From Actinomycetales bacterium (lineage in GTDB: Bacteria; Actinomycetota; Actinomycetes; Actinomycetales; Kineosporiaceae): a DNA stretch of 61,157 nt. Every line of letters begins with the position of its first letter. Position 1 is the stretch's first letter. The notes beneath the pieces were generated by a model. The model saw nothing but the letters and a program-made list of their open reading frames with translations, was not told where the DNA came from and searched no databases. The stretch is taken from contig JAAYAH010000100.1 of assembly GCA_012719445.1 (NCBI GenBank), positions 1 to 61,157 on the forward strand, read 5' to 3'. Positions 50,026-59,050 of the stretch are shown one piece after another. Made by a program: the position numbers and the translations under genes.

Positions 50026-50878
50026 CGGGAACCCCCAGGTACGCGGCGACGACGGCGGGGTTCTCCCGGATCTCCGCGGGCAGCCCCTCGGCGATCTTCC
50101 GGCCGAACTCCAGGACGACGATCCGGTCGGTGACGCCCATGACGAGCTTCATGTCGTGGTCGATGAGCAGGATCGTGTAGCCGCTGTCCCGGAGGGACCG
50201 GATCAGCTCCAGCAGGGAGGCCTTCTCCGCGGGATTGGACCCGGCCGCCGGCTCGTCGAGGCACAGCAGCGCCGGTCGGGTGGCGAGGGCCCGCGCGATC
50301 TCGAGCCGTCGCTGGTCCCCGTAGGGGAGGTTGCGGGCGATCTGGTGGGCGCGCTCGGTGATCCCCACCCGGTCCAGCATCTCCATGGCGATCGCCCGGC
50401 AGACCCGCTCCTCGGCGAAGTGCCGGGGACTGAGCCGGAAGATCGCGCCGGGGACGCTGGTCCGGTGGTGGGCGTCCGCGCCCACCATGACGTTCTCCAG
50501 CGCGGTCATCTCCGGGAAGAGCCGGATGTTCTGGAAGGTCCTGGCGATGCCCAGCCGGGTGATCTGGTGCTTCTTGCGCCGGCCCAGCGAGGTGCCGCGG
50601 AAGCGGATGGTTCCCGCGGTGGGCGGGCACACCCCGGTGATCGCGTTGAAGCAGGTGGTCTTCCCCGCACCGTTGGGACCGATCAGTCCGAGGATCTCGC
50701 CCCGCCGGATGTCGAAGCTCACCCGGTCGAGGGCCGTCACCCCGCCGAACCGGAGGGTCAGGTCCACGATCTGCAGCAACGGCTCGCCGGGGTCGGGGGT
50801 CGGCCTGATCGGAGCGCCGGAGCCGGGACCGGCCGGTCGCTCGGGGCCGGTGGGCGCCGGGCGTTCAGGACGTGGCAC
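50012..50878 (-). CDS. livG: Branched-chain amino acid ABC transporter ATP-binding protein LivG
   Basis: 288 residues. Seen: LIGPNGAGKTTCFNAITG, NLPYGDQRRLEIARAL (LivG-type signature with YG in place of SG), LLCLDEPAAGSNPAE (usual AAGLNP) and the LivG-specific C-terminus FGRKIAEGLPAEIRENPAVVAAYLG (positions 50030-50104). GTG 50878 is chosen since AAGGAGG stands 9 nt upstream; GTG 50899 would bury that site. Overlaps livM by 14 bp. A Pro/Gly-rich N-terminal extension of about 30 residues precedes the ATPase. Confidence 0.94.
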   Translation of the reverse strand: MPRPERPAPTGPERPAGPGSGAPIRPTPDPGEPLLQIVDLTLRFGGVTALDRVSFDIRRGEILGLIGPNGAGKTTCFNAITGVCPPTAGTIRFRGTSLGRRKKHQITRLGIARTFQNIRLFPEMTALENVMVGADAHHRTSVPGAIFRLSPRHFAEERVCRAIAMEMLDRVGITERAHQIARNLPYGDQRRLEIARALATRPALLCLDEPAAGSNPAEKASLLELIRSLRDSGYTILLIDHDMKLVMGVTDRIVVLEFGRKIAEGLPAEIRENPAVVAAYLGVPDGSA

Positions 50879-52160
50879 CGGGCTCGACCTCCTTCGCACG
50901 GTCCTCGAGTTCGATCGCCCGACGGCGACTCGGGATGAGGCCCTGGGGTCGGAAGACGCTCATCACGATGAGCGCCAGCCCGAACATGAGGTAGCGCAAC
51001 TGCCCGATCTCGCCCCTGCTGCCGAACACCTCGGGCATGGCGAGCAGCAGCGGCGGGAGGGCGGCGAGGATCCCGGCGACGACCCCGAGTCGCAGGTAGG
51101 TCCGTGGCCCGTCCCGCGGGCCCCGCCGCCGCAGCAGCAGGTAGGTGGCCAGCCCGAGCACCAGCGAGACGTACCAGACCACGAGCAGCCCGTCGTCGAT
51201 GCTGCGGAGCCGTTCCGGCAGGTAGGCGACGATGACCGCGCCGAGGACGACGCCGAACTTGTTCCCGGCCCCGCCGATCACCACCGCGGCGAGGAACATC
51301 AGCGAGGTCTGGACGGGGAAGCTCTCCGGGTTGATGAACGTCTGTCTGCTGGCGAACAGTGCCCCGGACAGGCCGCCGACGGCCGCACCCATGGCGAAGG
51401 CCCACAGTTTGAACCGGAACGTGGGCACGCCCATGAGTTGCGCGACGTCCTCGTCCTCGCGGATGGCGACCCAGGCCCTGCCCACCCGGCTGCGCTCCAG
51501 GTTGGCGCCGGCGAGGACGACCAGGAAGATCAGTGCGAGGACGAGCCAGTAGAACGGCGTGACGTCCACGATCGTGAACAACCGGGTGCCGTCGGCGCGC
51601 TCACCCGGCGGGCGGGGGACCTCGGGGATGCCGGCCGCCGCGCCGAGCACCTCGGAGTTGACGGCGGTCAGCCGCACGATCTCCCCGAAGCCGAGGGTCA
51701 CGATGGCCAGGTAGTCACCCCGGAGGCGCAACGTCGGCCCGCCGAGGATCGCCCCGGAGACCATGGAGATCGCGATGGCGATCGGGATGCAGACCAGCCA
51801 CGGGTACTCGGTGGCGAGCTTGCTCTGCGGCGAGCCGAAGACCGCGACGCTGTAGGCGCCGACGGCGAAGAACCCGATGTAGCCCAGGTCGAGCAGCCCG
51901 GCGAGGCCGACGACGATGTTGAGGCCGAGAGCGCACAGGCAGTAGACGCCGACCGTGAACAGCACCCCGGTGAAGTCGGTGCCCGTCGTCGTCAGCACCG
52001 GCGGCTGGAGGATGGGCAGGGCGACGAGGAACGCGGCGAATGCGACGAGGGCGCCGAGCCGCACCGGGCGGGGGAGGCCTGCCCACCACCGCCTCGGCCA
52101 CGCCGCGAACGCCGCACGCTGCTCGTCCGCGAGCCGCAGCCGGTCGACGAATCCCGTCAT
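50865..52160 (-). CDS. livM: Branched-chain amino acid ABC transporter permease LivM
   Basis: 431 residues with about ten membrane helices. Seen: LCALGLNIVVGLAGLLDLGYIGFFAVGAYS (positions 51856-51945), PTLRLRGDYLAIVTLGFGEIVRL, and VAIREDEDVAQLMGV, which are LivM-defining loops contacting the ATPase. The ATG overlaps the livH stop by 4 bp. Confidence 0.95.
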   Translation of the reverse strand: MTGFVDRLRLADEQRAAFAAWPRRWWAGLPRPVRLGALVAFAAFLVALPILQPPVLTTTGTDFTGVLFTVGVYCLCALGLNIVVGLAGLLDLGYIGFFAVGAYSVAVFGSPQSKLATEYPWLVCIPIAIAISMVSGAILGGPTLRLRGDYLAIVTLGFGEIVRLTAVNSEVLGAAAGIPEVPRPPGERADGTRLFTIVDVTPFYWLVLALIFLVVLAGANLERSRVGRAWVAIREDEDVAQLMGVPTFRFKLWAFAMGAAVGGLSGALFASRQTFINPESFPVQTSLMFLAAVVIGGAGNKFGVVLGAVIVAYLPERLRSIDDGLLVVWYVSLVLGLATYLLLRRRGPRDGPRTYLRLGVVAGILAALPPLLLAMPEVFGSRGEIGQLRYLMFGLALIVMSVFRPQGLIPSRRRAIELEDRAKEVEPGATS

Positions 52161-53107
52161 ACCCGTGCCCTCCCCAGCGACTCGCCGAGGATGCCGGTCG
52201 GGCGGAACATCAGCACGACGATGAGGAAGACGAAGGCGATGACGTCACGCCACGCCGAGCCGAGGAGCGCCTGACCCCAGTTCTCGGCGAGGCCGAGGAG
52301 GAGCCCGCCGAGCAGCGCCCCGCGCAGGTTGCCGATGCCGCCGAGGACGGCGGCCGTGAACGCCTTGAGCCCGATGAGGAAACCCGCGCTGAACTTGGTC
52401 ACGCCGAAGTTGAGGTCGTACAGCACCGCCGCGACCCCGGCCATCAGCCCGCCGAGCAGGAACGTGAGTGCGATCACGCGGTCCTTGTTCACCCCCATCA
52501 GCGCCGCGGCGTCCGGGTTCTGGGAGACCGCGCGGACCCCCCGACCGAGCCGGGTCCTGGAGATGAAGGAGTCCAGTACGACCATCATCAGCACCGCGGA
52601 GACCACGATGAGGATCTGCCGGTTGGTCACGTCGGCGCCGAACACGGTGAACTGGGTTCTCGGTTTGATCAGGTTGCCCACCCGGACGTTGTCCCGGCCG
52701 AGGAAGAGGGCGTAGATCTCCATGAGCACCAGCGAGGCCCCGACCGCGCTGATGAGGAAGACCAGCGGGGGAGCGTTGCGCCGGCGCAGTGGCCGGTAGG
52801 CCACCCGTTCGACGAGCAGGGCGACGGCTCCGGAGGACAGCGCGGCGACGATCGAGGCGAGGACGAGGGTCAGCAGCACCATGAGCAGCGACGGCACCGG
52901 GTCGTCCGGGCCGATACCGATTCCCCGCAAGGTGAGGATCGTCGCGAAGGTGCCGGTGACGAAGACCTCCGAGTGCGCGAAGTTGATCAGTCGGAGCACG
53001 CCGTAGACCAGCGTGTACCCGAGCGCGACCAACGCGTAGATGGCGCCCTGCGCCAGGCCCGTGACGGACAGGTCGGCGAAGTTGTCGATGAGGAAGTCGA
53101 TGTTCAT
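52157..53107 (-). CDS. livH: Branched-chain amino acid ABC transporter permease LivH
   Basis: 316 residues, about eight helices. Seen: GLAQGAIYALVALGYTLVYGVLRLINFAHSEVFVTG (positions 52961-53068), the EAA-like GRGVRAVSQNPDAAALMGV, and FLIGLKAFTAAVLGGIGNLRGAL. First membrane gene after the hairpin that follows livK. Confidence 0.95.
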   Translation of the reverse strand: MNIDFLIDNFADLSVTGLAQGAIYALVALGYTLVYGVLRLINFAHSEVFVTGTFATILTLRGIGIGPDDPVPSLLMVLLTLVLASIVAALSSGAVALLVERVAYRPLRRRNAPPLVFLISAVGASLVLMEIYALFLGRDNVRVGNLIKPRTQFTVFGADVTNRQILIVVSAVLMMVVLDSFISRTRLGRGVRAVSQNPDAAALMGVNKDRVIALTFLLGGLMAGVAAVLYDLNFGVTKFSAGFLIGLKAFTAAVLGGIGNLRGALLGGLLLGLAENWGQALLGSAWRDVIAFVFLIVVLMFRPTGILGESLGRARV

Positions 53108-53211
53108 GGCGTACCGGCGATCACGAGGGGACGGCGTGCGTCGGTGCGACGTTCATCAGGACGGCGCTGGCGGGGACGGCGTTCATCGGGAGGGACCCTT
53201 CCGGGCAGTGG

Positions 53212-53242
53212 CGAGGCCGGGTGCCGAGGGCACCCGGCCTCG
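53212..53242 (-). terminator. Hairpin between livK and livH, partial terminator or mRNA stabiliser
   Basis: Perfect 14-bp stem CGAGGCCGGGTGCC / GGCACCCGGCCTCG with a 3-nt loop and no U-tract. Such a hairpin after a binding-protein gene usually lets it be expressed more than the permease genes. Confidence 0.7.
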
Positions 53243-53269
53243 CGGGACGACCACGGGCCGAACGTTCCG

Positions 53270-54415
53270 TTACTGCACGGGCTGGTCGGGGACGATCTCG
53301 CCGTTCTTGAAGACGTACGTCCACACCGTCTTGTCGGCGACGTCGCCCTTGGGGTCGAACTGGACCTTCTTGGTGATGCCCTGCTTGTTGTAGCTCTTCA
53401 CCCAGGTCAGCAGGTCGGCCCTGGTGGTCTTGCCCGCCGCGATCCCGTCAAGGAACACCGTGGCCGCGTCGTAGGCCTCGGCGGAGTACGTCCCGGGCGC
53501 GGTGTTGAACGCCTTCTGGTAGTCGGCGGCGAACGTGCCCGACGCCTTGTCCGGCGGCACGCACGGGCAGGTCACGACGGTGCCCTCGGCGGCCTCGGCT
53601 CCCGCGGCCTCGACGTACCCGGCGTCACGGACGCCGTCGTCGGACACCAGGAGGATGTCCTTCCCCCCGGCGTCGGTGAGCTGCTTGCGGAGCAGCCCGG
53701 CCTCGGGGTAGTAGCCGCCGAAGTAGAAGACGGTGGCCCCGCTGCTCTTGATCCGGGTGACGGTCGCGGAGAAGTCCGTCTGCTTCACCTGGACCGTGTC
53801 GCTGCCGACCACGGCGTCCCCGAGCTCGGCCTTGAGGATGTCGGCGAGCTCCTTGCCGTACTCGCTGGCGTCGTCGACGACGAAGACCTTCTCGGCCTTG
53901 AGAGTGTCCCGGATGTACTTCGCGGCCGCGGGACCCTGCACGGCGTCGCTGCCGACCACCCGGTGGAAGACCTTCCAGCTCTGCTCGGACAGCGCCGGAC
54001 CGGTCGCGGAGGCGCTCACCAGCGGCACCCCGGCCTCGTTGAAGATCGGGTCGGCGACCTTGGACTCACCGGAGAAGGTCGGCCCGACCACCCCGACGAT
54101 GGTCGTCTTCTGGATGATGCGCTGGGCGAGGGCGGGGGCCTGGTCGGGGCTGCCCTGGGAGTCGAACTTCTCCAGCGTCACCGGGCAGTCGGCGTTCTTG
54201 GCGTTGTACTGGTCGACGGCGAGCTGCGCGCCGTTGGAGATGTTGATACCCAGGTTCGCGGCGTCACCGGTCTGTGCCCCGAAGAATGCGATGGAGAGGC
54301 CGCACGTGTCACCGCCCTTGGCCGAGTCCGCGCCGTCGTCGCCACCGCAACCGGCGACGGCGAGGACGGCGACAGCCAGGACAGCGGCCGACCGGAAGAT
54401 TCTCGTGGTACGCAT
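53270..54415 (-). CDS. livK: Branched-chain amino acid ABC transporter substrate-binding lipoprotein LivK
   Basis: 381 residues. Signal peptide RIFRSAAVLAVAVLAVAGC with lipobox LAVAGC, so lipidated by Lgt. Mature Peripla_BP_6 fold: LSIAFFGAQTGDAANLG, GVVGPTFSGESKVADPIFNEAGVPLVSASAT (positions 54016-54108), KVFVVDDASEYGKELAD, and YFGGYYPEAGLL. ATG 54415 is chosen over 54448 because GGGAAGGGATC stands just upstream and the signal peptide then has the usual length. A TATAGT box is 95 bp upstream. Confidence 0.95.
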   Translation of the reverse strand: MRTTRIFRSAAVLAVAVLAVAGCGGDDGADSAKGGDTCGLSIAFFGAQTGDAANLGINISNGAQLAVDQYNAKNADCPVTLEKFDSQGSPDQAPALAQRIIQKTTIVGVVGPTFSGESKVADPIFNEAGVPLVSASATGPALSEQSWKVFHRVVGSDAVQGPAAAKYIRDTLKAEKVFVVDDASEYGKELADILKAELGDAVVGSDTVQVKQTDFSATVTRIKSSGATVFYFGGYYPEAGLLRKQLTDAGGKDILLVSDDGVRDAGYVEAAGAEAAEGTVVTCPCVPPDKASGTFAADYQKAFNTAPGTYSAEAYDAATVFLDGIAAGKTTRADLLTWVKSYNKQGITKKVQFDPKGDVADKTVWTYVFKNGEIVPDQPVQ

Positions 54416-54893
54416 GCCAGATCCCTTCCCAGCAGGGAGGCACCTCACCGACGGGGGGGAATCGTCGGGCTCGTCACGAAGACGAGAAGTGCCATCACAC
54501 GTCGGCAGGAACTATAGGGTCAGGACAAGGAGGCGACCACCAGGTCAGCAGGTCGTGACCCCGTTGTGATCCGCGAGTGGCGGTCGGCACGTCACGCGTA
54601 TTCCCGCCGTCCGGAAATCGACTAATTCTGTCGGTCGTTCCCGGCACGAGTTCACCGGCGCCCCCGGCCCGGCACCGCCGGTCCGCCCTGGACGGGGTAC
54701 GGCAACCCCGTTCGGGGAGGGTGACCACCTCGTCCCTCGGGGCGGCCGACCGGCCGGGGGACTACCCGCTGTCGTCGACCCGACGCCTTTTCCGCATCCC
54801 TCCCGCACGCGGTGCGGCCAGGGCCTACGCTTCGCGCGCGGGCCCCGGCGTCGCCGCTCGTTCCGGCCCGCGCGGGAGAACGAGGAGACGACC
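54416..54893. other. Divergent promoter region between livK and the GNAT gene
   Basis: 478 bp with no convincing gene; overlapping short frames are GC-driven shadows. A TATAGT -10 box for livK lies on the reverse strand at 54511-54516. An AT-rich patch aaatcgactaattctg (54615-54630) may hold another promoter. No repeat or hairpin stands out. Confidence 0.5.
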
Positions 54894-55709
54894 GTGGTGC
54901 GCCCGCCGCTTGAGGTCCGCCGCGCGGAACCCGACGATGTCGAGGACCTCCTCGTGCTGTGGGACCAGGCCCGGCAGGAGCTGCCGTGGCGGGCCAGAGC
55001 GCTGACCGGGACCACTCCGGAGGAACTGCGGTCGCGTCTCGGGGCTGCCCTGGCCGGAGCCGAGCTCGACGTCCTCGTCGCCCGGGTGGACGGGCGTCCC
55101 GCCGGGTACCTGGTGTACCGGTCCGCACCCGTCCTGCCGCTGGTCGACGTCCTGGCCGTGCACGTGGAGCACCTCTACGTCGTGTCGGCGGAGCGTCGCC
55201 GCGGGGTCGCCAGGGGGCTCCTCGCCGCGGTGGCAGCCCTCGCCGAGCGGAGCGGGGCCGAGCAGGTGGTGTGCAACGTCGCGCCGTCGGCACGGGACGC
55301 CCACCGCTTCCTCGCCCGGCTGGGGTTCTCGCCGCTGACCTTCCGCAGGGCCGTGACGACCTCGACCCTGCGCCGTCGGCTCACCGGTGACCAGCGCCGG
55401 CCCGCACTGGAGGACCTGCTGTCGCTGCGTCGTTCCCAGCGGGCACTGCGCAGGATGTTCCCCGGCACCGAGCGGACGGCCGGGGCGGGGGAGCCGGAGC
55501 CGGTGCTCCCGGCTGCGGCGGCGACCGGGTCCGTGGCCGTGACGACCAGGTCCGTGGCCGTGACGACCGGACCCGTGAAGGTGACGACCGGACCCGTGAC
55601 CGCGACGGCGCAGGCGACCACCTCGCCCCCGACCGGACCGGTGAGCCTGCCCGTGCAGGCCAGCCAGCCCGCGATGGGCCCCGGCCTGCCGTCGGTTCAG
55701 GCGCCCTGA
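54894..55709 (+). CDS. GNAT-family N-acetyltransferase with repetitive C-terminal tail
   Basis: 271 residues. The GNAT domain covers about 1-155: LEVRRAEPDDVEDLLVLWDQA, LVARVDGRPAGYLVYR, acetyl-CoA-binding VEHLYVVSAERRRGVARGLL (R-R-x-G-x-A/G) and VVCNVAPSARDAHRFLARLGF (positions 55268-55330). A basic linker follows, and then a Val/Thr/Pro-rich tail of about 60 residues with four heptad repeats (GSVAVTT-type). GTG 54894 follows GAACGAGGAGACGACC, a good RBS. Substrate unknown. Confidence 0.82.
   Translation: MVRPPLEVRRAEPDDVEDLLVLWDQARQELPWRARALTGTTPEELRSRLGAALAGAELDVLVARVDGRPAGYLVYRSAPVLPLVDVLAVHVEHLYVVSAERRRGVARGLLAAVAALAERSGAEQVVCNVAPSARDAHRFLARLGFSPLTFRRAVTTSTLRRRLTGDQRRPALEDLLSLRRSQRALRRMFPGTERTAGAGEPEPVLPAAAATGSVAVTTRSVAVTTGPVKVTTGPVTATAQATTSPPTGPVSLPVQASQPAMGPGLPSVQAP
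55527..55610 (+). repeat. 21-bp tandem repeat, 4 copies, in the GNAT tail
   Basis: Encodes GSVAVTT RSVAVTT GPVKVTT GPVTATA; divergence increases toward the 3' copy. Confidence 0.88.
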
Positions 55710-56239
55710 CCCGTCGGGGCCGTGTCGCCGCCGTCGTCCCGTCGACGGGCCGTGCCGGCATCGCCGGCGACGACGTCCCGCGGAGCCGCCGGGATCCGGT
55801 CGGGGTCGCGGAGCAGGCAGGTGACCCGGGAGGTGCAGACCCGATGCCCGCCGTCGTCCGTCACCACGACCTCGTACCCGGCGAGCGTCCTGCCGAGGTG
55901 CACCGCCGTCGCGGTGCCGGTCACCCGTCCCGCGGACACGGCGCGGTGGTGGGAGGCGTTGATCTCGACCCCGAGGGCGACCTGCCCCGTGGTCGCGGCG
56001 TGCAGGGTCGCCCCGATGGAGCCCAGCGTCTCCGCGAGCGCACAGGACGCCCCGCCGTGCAACAGGCCGTAGGGCTGGGTGTTGCCGGCCACGGGCATGC
56101 TGGCGACGAGGTGGCCTGCCGAGACCGCCTCGAACCGGATCCCCATCCGTTCCATGAGAGTCCCGGCCAGCAGAGCGTTCACGGTGTCCAGGGTCGAGGC
56201 CCCGCCCGGGACGGCCTCACCGGTCCGACTGTCCGCCAT
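55697..56239 (-). CDS. PaaI-type hotdog-fold thioesterase
   Basis: 180 residues. Hotdog core: MGIRFEAVSAGHLVASMPV, NTQPYGLLHGGASCALAETLGS (catalytic HGG motif and the Glu that follows), VALGVEINASHHRAVSAGRV, VCTSRVTCLL. Relatives hydrolyse aromatic acyl-CoA such as 1,4-dihydroxy-2-naphthoyl-CoA in menaquinone synthesis; the substrate here is not shown. The start is 19 bp from the divergent polA start. A hydrophilic C-terminal tail (about 150-180) overlaps the end of the GNAT gene by 13 bp. Confidence 0.87.
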   Translation of the reverse strand: MADSRTGEAVPGGASTLDTVNALLAGTLMERMGIRFEAVSAGHLVASMPVAGNTQPYGLLHGGASCALAETLGSIGATLHAATTGQVALGVEINASHHRAVSAGRVTGTATAVHLGRTLAGYEVVVTDDGGHRVCTSRVTCLLRDPDRIPAAPRDVVAGDAGTARRRDDGGDTAPTGQGA

Positions 56240-56245
56240 GAGCCA

Positions 56246-56251
56246 TAGGGT
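56246..56251 (+). promoter_or_regulatory. -10 box TAGGGT for leaderless polA
   Basis: TAGGGT is 7 nt upstream of GTG 56259. Confidence 0.45.
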
Positions 56252-56258
56252 TGCAGGT

Positions 56259-58952
56259 GTGAGCCCGACGCCTCAGCAGGGGACCGCCTTCGGCACGTCC
56301 CGCCTCCTCCTCGTCGACGGCCACTCCATGGCCTTCCGGGCGTTCTTCGCCCTTCCCGTCGAGAACTTCTCCACCTCGACCGGCCAGGTGACCAACGCGG
56401 TGTACGGCTTCTTCTCGATGCTCATCAACGCGTTGCGGGACGAGCAGCCCGACCACGTCGCGGTGGCGTTCGACGTCTCGGACCACACCTTCCGCACCGA
56501 CGAGTACCAGGGGTACAAGGCCACCCGGTCCGCGACGCCGACCGAGTTCCTCGGCCAGATCTCGTTGATCAAGGAGGTGCTCACCGCGCTGCGGATCCCC
56601 TACCTGGAGAAGGAAGGCTACGAGGCGGACGACATCCTGGCGACGCTGGCCCGCCGCGGTCGCGACGCCGGTCTCCAGGTGCTGGTCAGCAGCGGTGACC
56701 GGGACACCTTCCAGCTCGTCTGCGAGCAGGTCACGGTGCTCTACCCGGTCCGCGGCGTCTCCGAGCTGACCCGGGTGACCCCCGAGGTGGTCCTGACCAA
56801 GTACGGCGTCGGGCCGGAGCGCTACAGCGACCTGGCGGCCCTGGTCGGGGAGAGCAGCGACAACCTCACCGGTGTTCCGGGGGTCGGCCCGAAGACGGCC
56901 GCCAAGTGGATCACCGCCTACGGCGACCTCGACGGGATCATCGCCAACGCCGGCTCCCTCACCGGGAAGGCCGGGCAGAGCCTGCGGGACCACCTCGCCG
57001 ACGTGATCCGCAACCGCCGGCTGAACCAGCTCGTCGACGACCTCGACCTCCCGCTCGGCGTCGAGGACCTGCGCCGTCGGTCCTGGGACCGGGAGGAGGT
57101 GCACCGGGTCTTCGACGGCCTGGAGTTCCGCACCCTGCGGGAGCGGTTGTTCGCCCAGCTCAGCGCCCCGGAACCGGAGGCGGAGGGCGGGTTCGACCTC
57201 GAGGGGACCGTTCTCGACGGCACGACGGCGGCGGACTGGCTGGCCGAGCACGCCCGGGCGGCCTCCGGTGTCCACGTCGTCGGCAGCTGGGCCCGTGGCC
57301 GCGGGGACGCGCTGGGGATCGCCGTCGCCTCCGCCGACGGCAGCGCCGCCTACCTCGACCTCACCACCGCCGACCCGGCGGCGACCGACGCCGTCGCGAC
57401 CTGGCTCGCCGACGCGGCGCTGGGCAAGGTGATGCACGACGCCAAGGGGCCGATCCACGCCCTCACCAGCCGCGGTCTCCCGGTGGCGGGGCTGGTCAGC
57501 GACACCGCCCTCGCCGCCTACCTGTGCCGCCCCGACCAGCGCGGGTTCGACCTCGGTGATCTCGCCCTGCGTCACCTCGGCCGGGAGCTGCGGGCCGAGG
57601 CCGACGGTCCGGGACAGCTGACCCTGGACACCGGGGACGGCAACGAGGCGGGCGACGCCATGATCCGGGCCCGCGCCGTCCTCGACCTGTGGGACGCGTT
57701 GGCACCGGAGCTGGTCACCAGGGGAGCCTCGGACCTGCTGAGCGAGGTCGAGCTGCCCGTCGTGACGGTGCTGGCTGGCATGGAACGGACCGGGATCGCC
57801 GTCGACGTCGAGGCGCTGACCGCACTCGAACGGCACTTCGCGGCACGGGTCGCCGAGGCCGCGGCGGAGGCCTTCGCCGTCATCGGCAGGGAGATCAACC
57901 TCGGCTCGCCCAAGCAGCTCCAGGTGGTGCTCTTCGACCAGCTCGGGATGCCGAAGACCAAACGGATCAAGACCGGGTACACCACCGACGCCGAGGCGCT
58001 GGCCGACCTGTACGTCCGGACCGAGCACCCGTTCCTGCTGCACCTGCTGGAGCACCGGGACGCCTCGCGGCTGCGGCAGACCGTCGAGGGCCTGATCAAG
58101 TCGGTGGACGACGGCGGGCGGATCCGGACCACCTACCAGCAGACCATCGCGGCGACGGGCAGGCTGTCCAGCACCGACCCCAACCTGCAGAACATCCCCA
58201 TCCGTACCGAGGAGGGTCGCCGGATCCGGGAGACCTTCGTCGTCGGCGAGGGGTACGAGTGCCTGCTGACGGCGGACTACTCCCAGATCGAGATGCGGAT
58301 CATGGCGCACCTGTCCGGGGACGCCGGTCTCGTCGACGCCTTCCGGTCGGGGGAGGACCTGCACCGGTTCGTCGCCTCCCGGGTCTTCGACGTCGCCCCG
58401 GACGAGGTCACACCTGCCATGCGGTCGAAGATCAAGGCGATGTCGTACGGGCTGGCCTACGGGCTGAGCGCCTTCGGGCTGTCCCGCCAGCTCAACGTCC
58501 CGGTCGAGGAGGCCAGGGGCCTCATGCACGACTACTTCGACCGGTTCGGCGGGGTGCGGGACTACCTGCACGGCGTCGTCGACCAGGCACGGCACACCGG
58601 CTACACCGAGACCATCCTCGGACGCCGTCGCTACCTGCCCGATCTCACCAGCGACAACCGGCAGCGGCGGGAGATGGCCGAGCGGATGGCCCTCAACGCG
58701 CCGATCCAGGGCTCGGCCGCGGACATCATCAAGCTCGCCATGCTCCGCCTGGACGCCGAGCTGGGGTCGGGCGGGCTGCACAGCAGGATGCTGCTCCAGG
58801 TGCACGACGAGCTGGTGCTCGAGGTCGGGCAGGGGGAGCGGGACGCCGTCGAGGCCGTGGTCCGCGAGGCGATGGCCGGGGCCGTGGAGCTGTCGGTGCC
58901 TCTCGACGTCTCGGTCGGTGTCGGTCGGTCCTGGCACGACGCCGGCCACTGA
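56259..58952 (+). CDS. polA: DNA polymerase I
   Basis: 897 residues, repair and Okazaki-fragment processing. 5'-3' exonuclease domain (about 1-310): LLLVDGHSMAFRAFFALP, VAFDVSDHTFRTDEYQGYKATR (positions 56464-56529), EADDILATLA, GDRDTFQLV, GESSDNLTGVPGVGPKTA. Central exonuclease fold (about 325-480) lacks the acidic DxE metal-site (VHVVGSWARGRGD), so proofreading is predicted absent, as in other actinobacteria. Polymerase domain: motif A ADYSQIEMRIMAHLSGD, O-helix RSKIKAMSYGLAYGLSAFG, motif C LLQVHDELVLEV. GTG 56259 is leaderless. Confidence 0.97.
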   Translation: MSPTPQQGTAFGTSRLLLVDGHSMAFRAFFALPVENFSTSTGQVTNAVYGFFSMLINALRDEQPDHVAVAFDVSDHTFRTDEYQGYKATRSATPTEFLGQISLIKEVLTALRIPYLEKEGYEADDILATLARRGRDAGLQVLVSSGDRDTFQLVCEQVTVLYPVRGVSELTRVTPEVVLTKYGVGPERYSDLAALVGESSDNLTGVPGVGPKTAAKWITAYGDLDGIIANAGSLTGKAGQSLRDHLADVIRNRRLNQLVDDLDLPLGVEDLRRRSWDREEVHRVFDGLEFRTLRERLFAQLSAPEPEAEGGFDLEGTVLDGTTAADWLAEHARAASGVHVVGSWARGRGDALGIAVASADGSAAYLDLTTADPAATDAVATWLADAALGKVMHDAKGPIHALTSRGLPVAGLVSDTALAAYLCRPDQRGFDLGDLALRHLGRELRAEADGPGQLTLDTGDGNEAGDAMIRARAVLDLWDALAPELVTRGASDLLSEVELPVVTVLAGMERTGIAVDVEALTALERHFAARVAEAAAEAFAVIGREINLGSPKQLQVVLFDQLGMPKTKRIKTGYTTDAEALADLYVRTEHPFLLHLLEHRDASRLRQTVEGLIKSVDDGGRIRTTYQQTIAATGRLSSTDPNLQNIPIRTEEGRRIRETFVVGEGYECLLTADYSQIEMRIMAHLSGDAGLVDAFRSGEDLHRFVASRVFDVAPDEVTPAMRSKIKAMSYGLAYGLSAFGLSRQLNVPVEEARGLMHDYFDRFGGVRDYLHGVVDQARHTGYTETILGRRRYLPDLTSDNRQRREMAERMALNAPIQGSAADIIKLAMLRLDAELGSGGLHSRMLLQVHDELVLEVGQGERDAVEAVVREAMAGAVELSVPLDVSVGVGRSWHDAGH

Positions 58953-59050
58953 CCCGCCCGTCCCCGGGCACCGCCCTCTCCCGTCGCACCCGCCGGCCTC
59001 GTCGCGTCCACGGGCCTCGTCGTGTCCACCGGTGGCGAAACGGGGTTATT

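Noticed and set aside
54577-55005. Small gene upstream of the GNAT gene
   Set aside because: Low-complexity Arg/Pro/Ser product, no RBS, overlaps the acetyltransferase N-terminus in another frame.
56217-58949. Long open frame antisense to polA
   Set aside because: Same cause; composition is typical of antisense frames in high-GC DNA, and it covers all catalytic motifs of DNA polymerase I.
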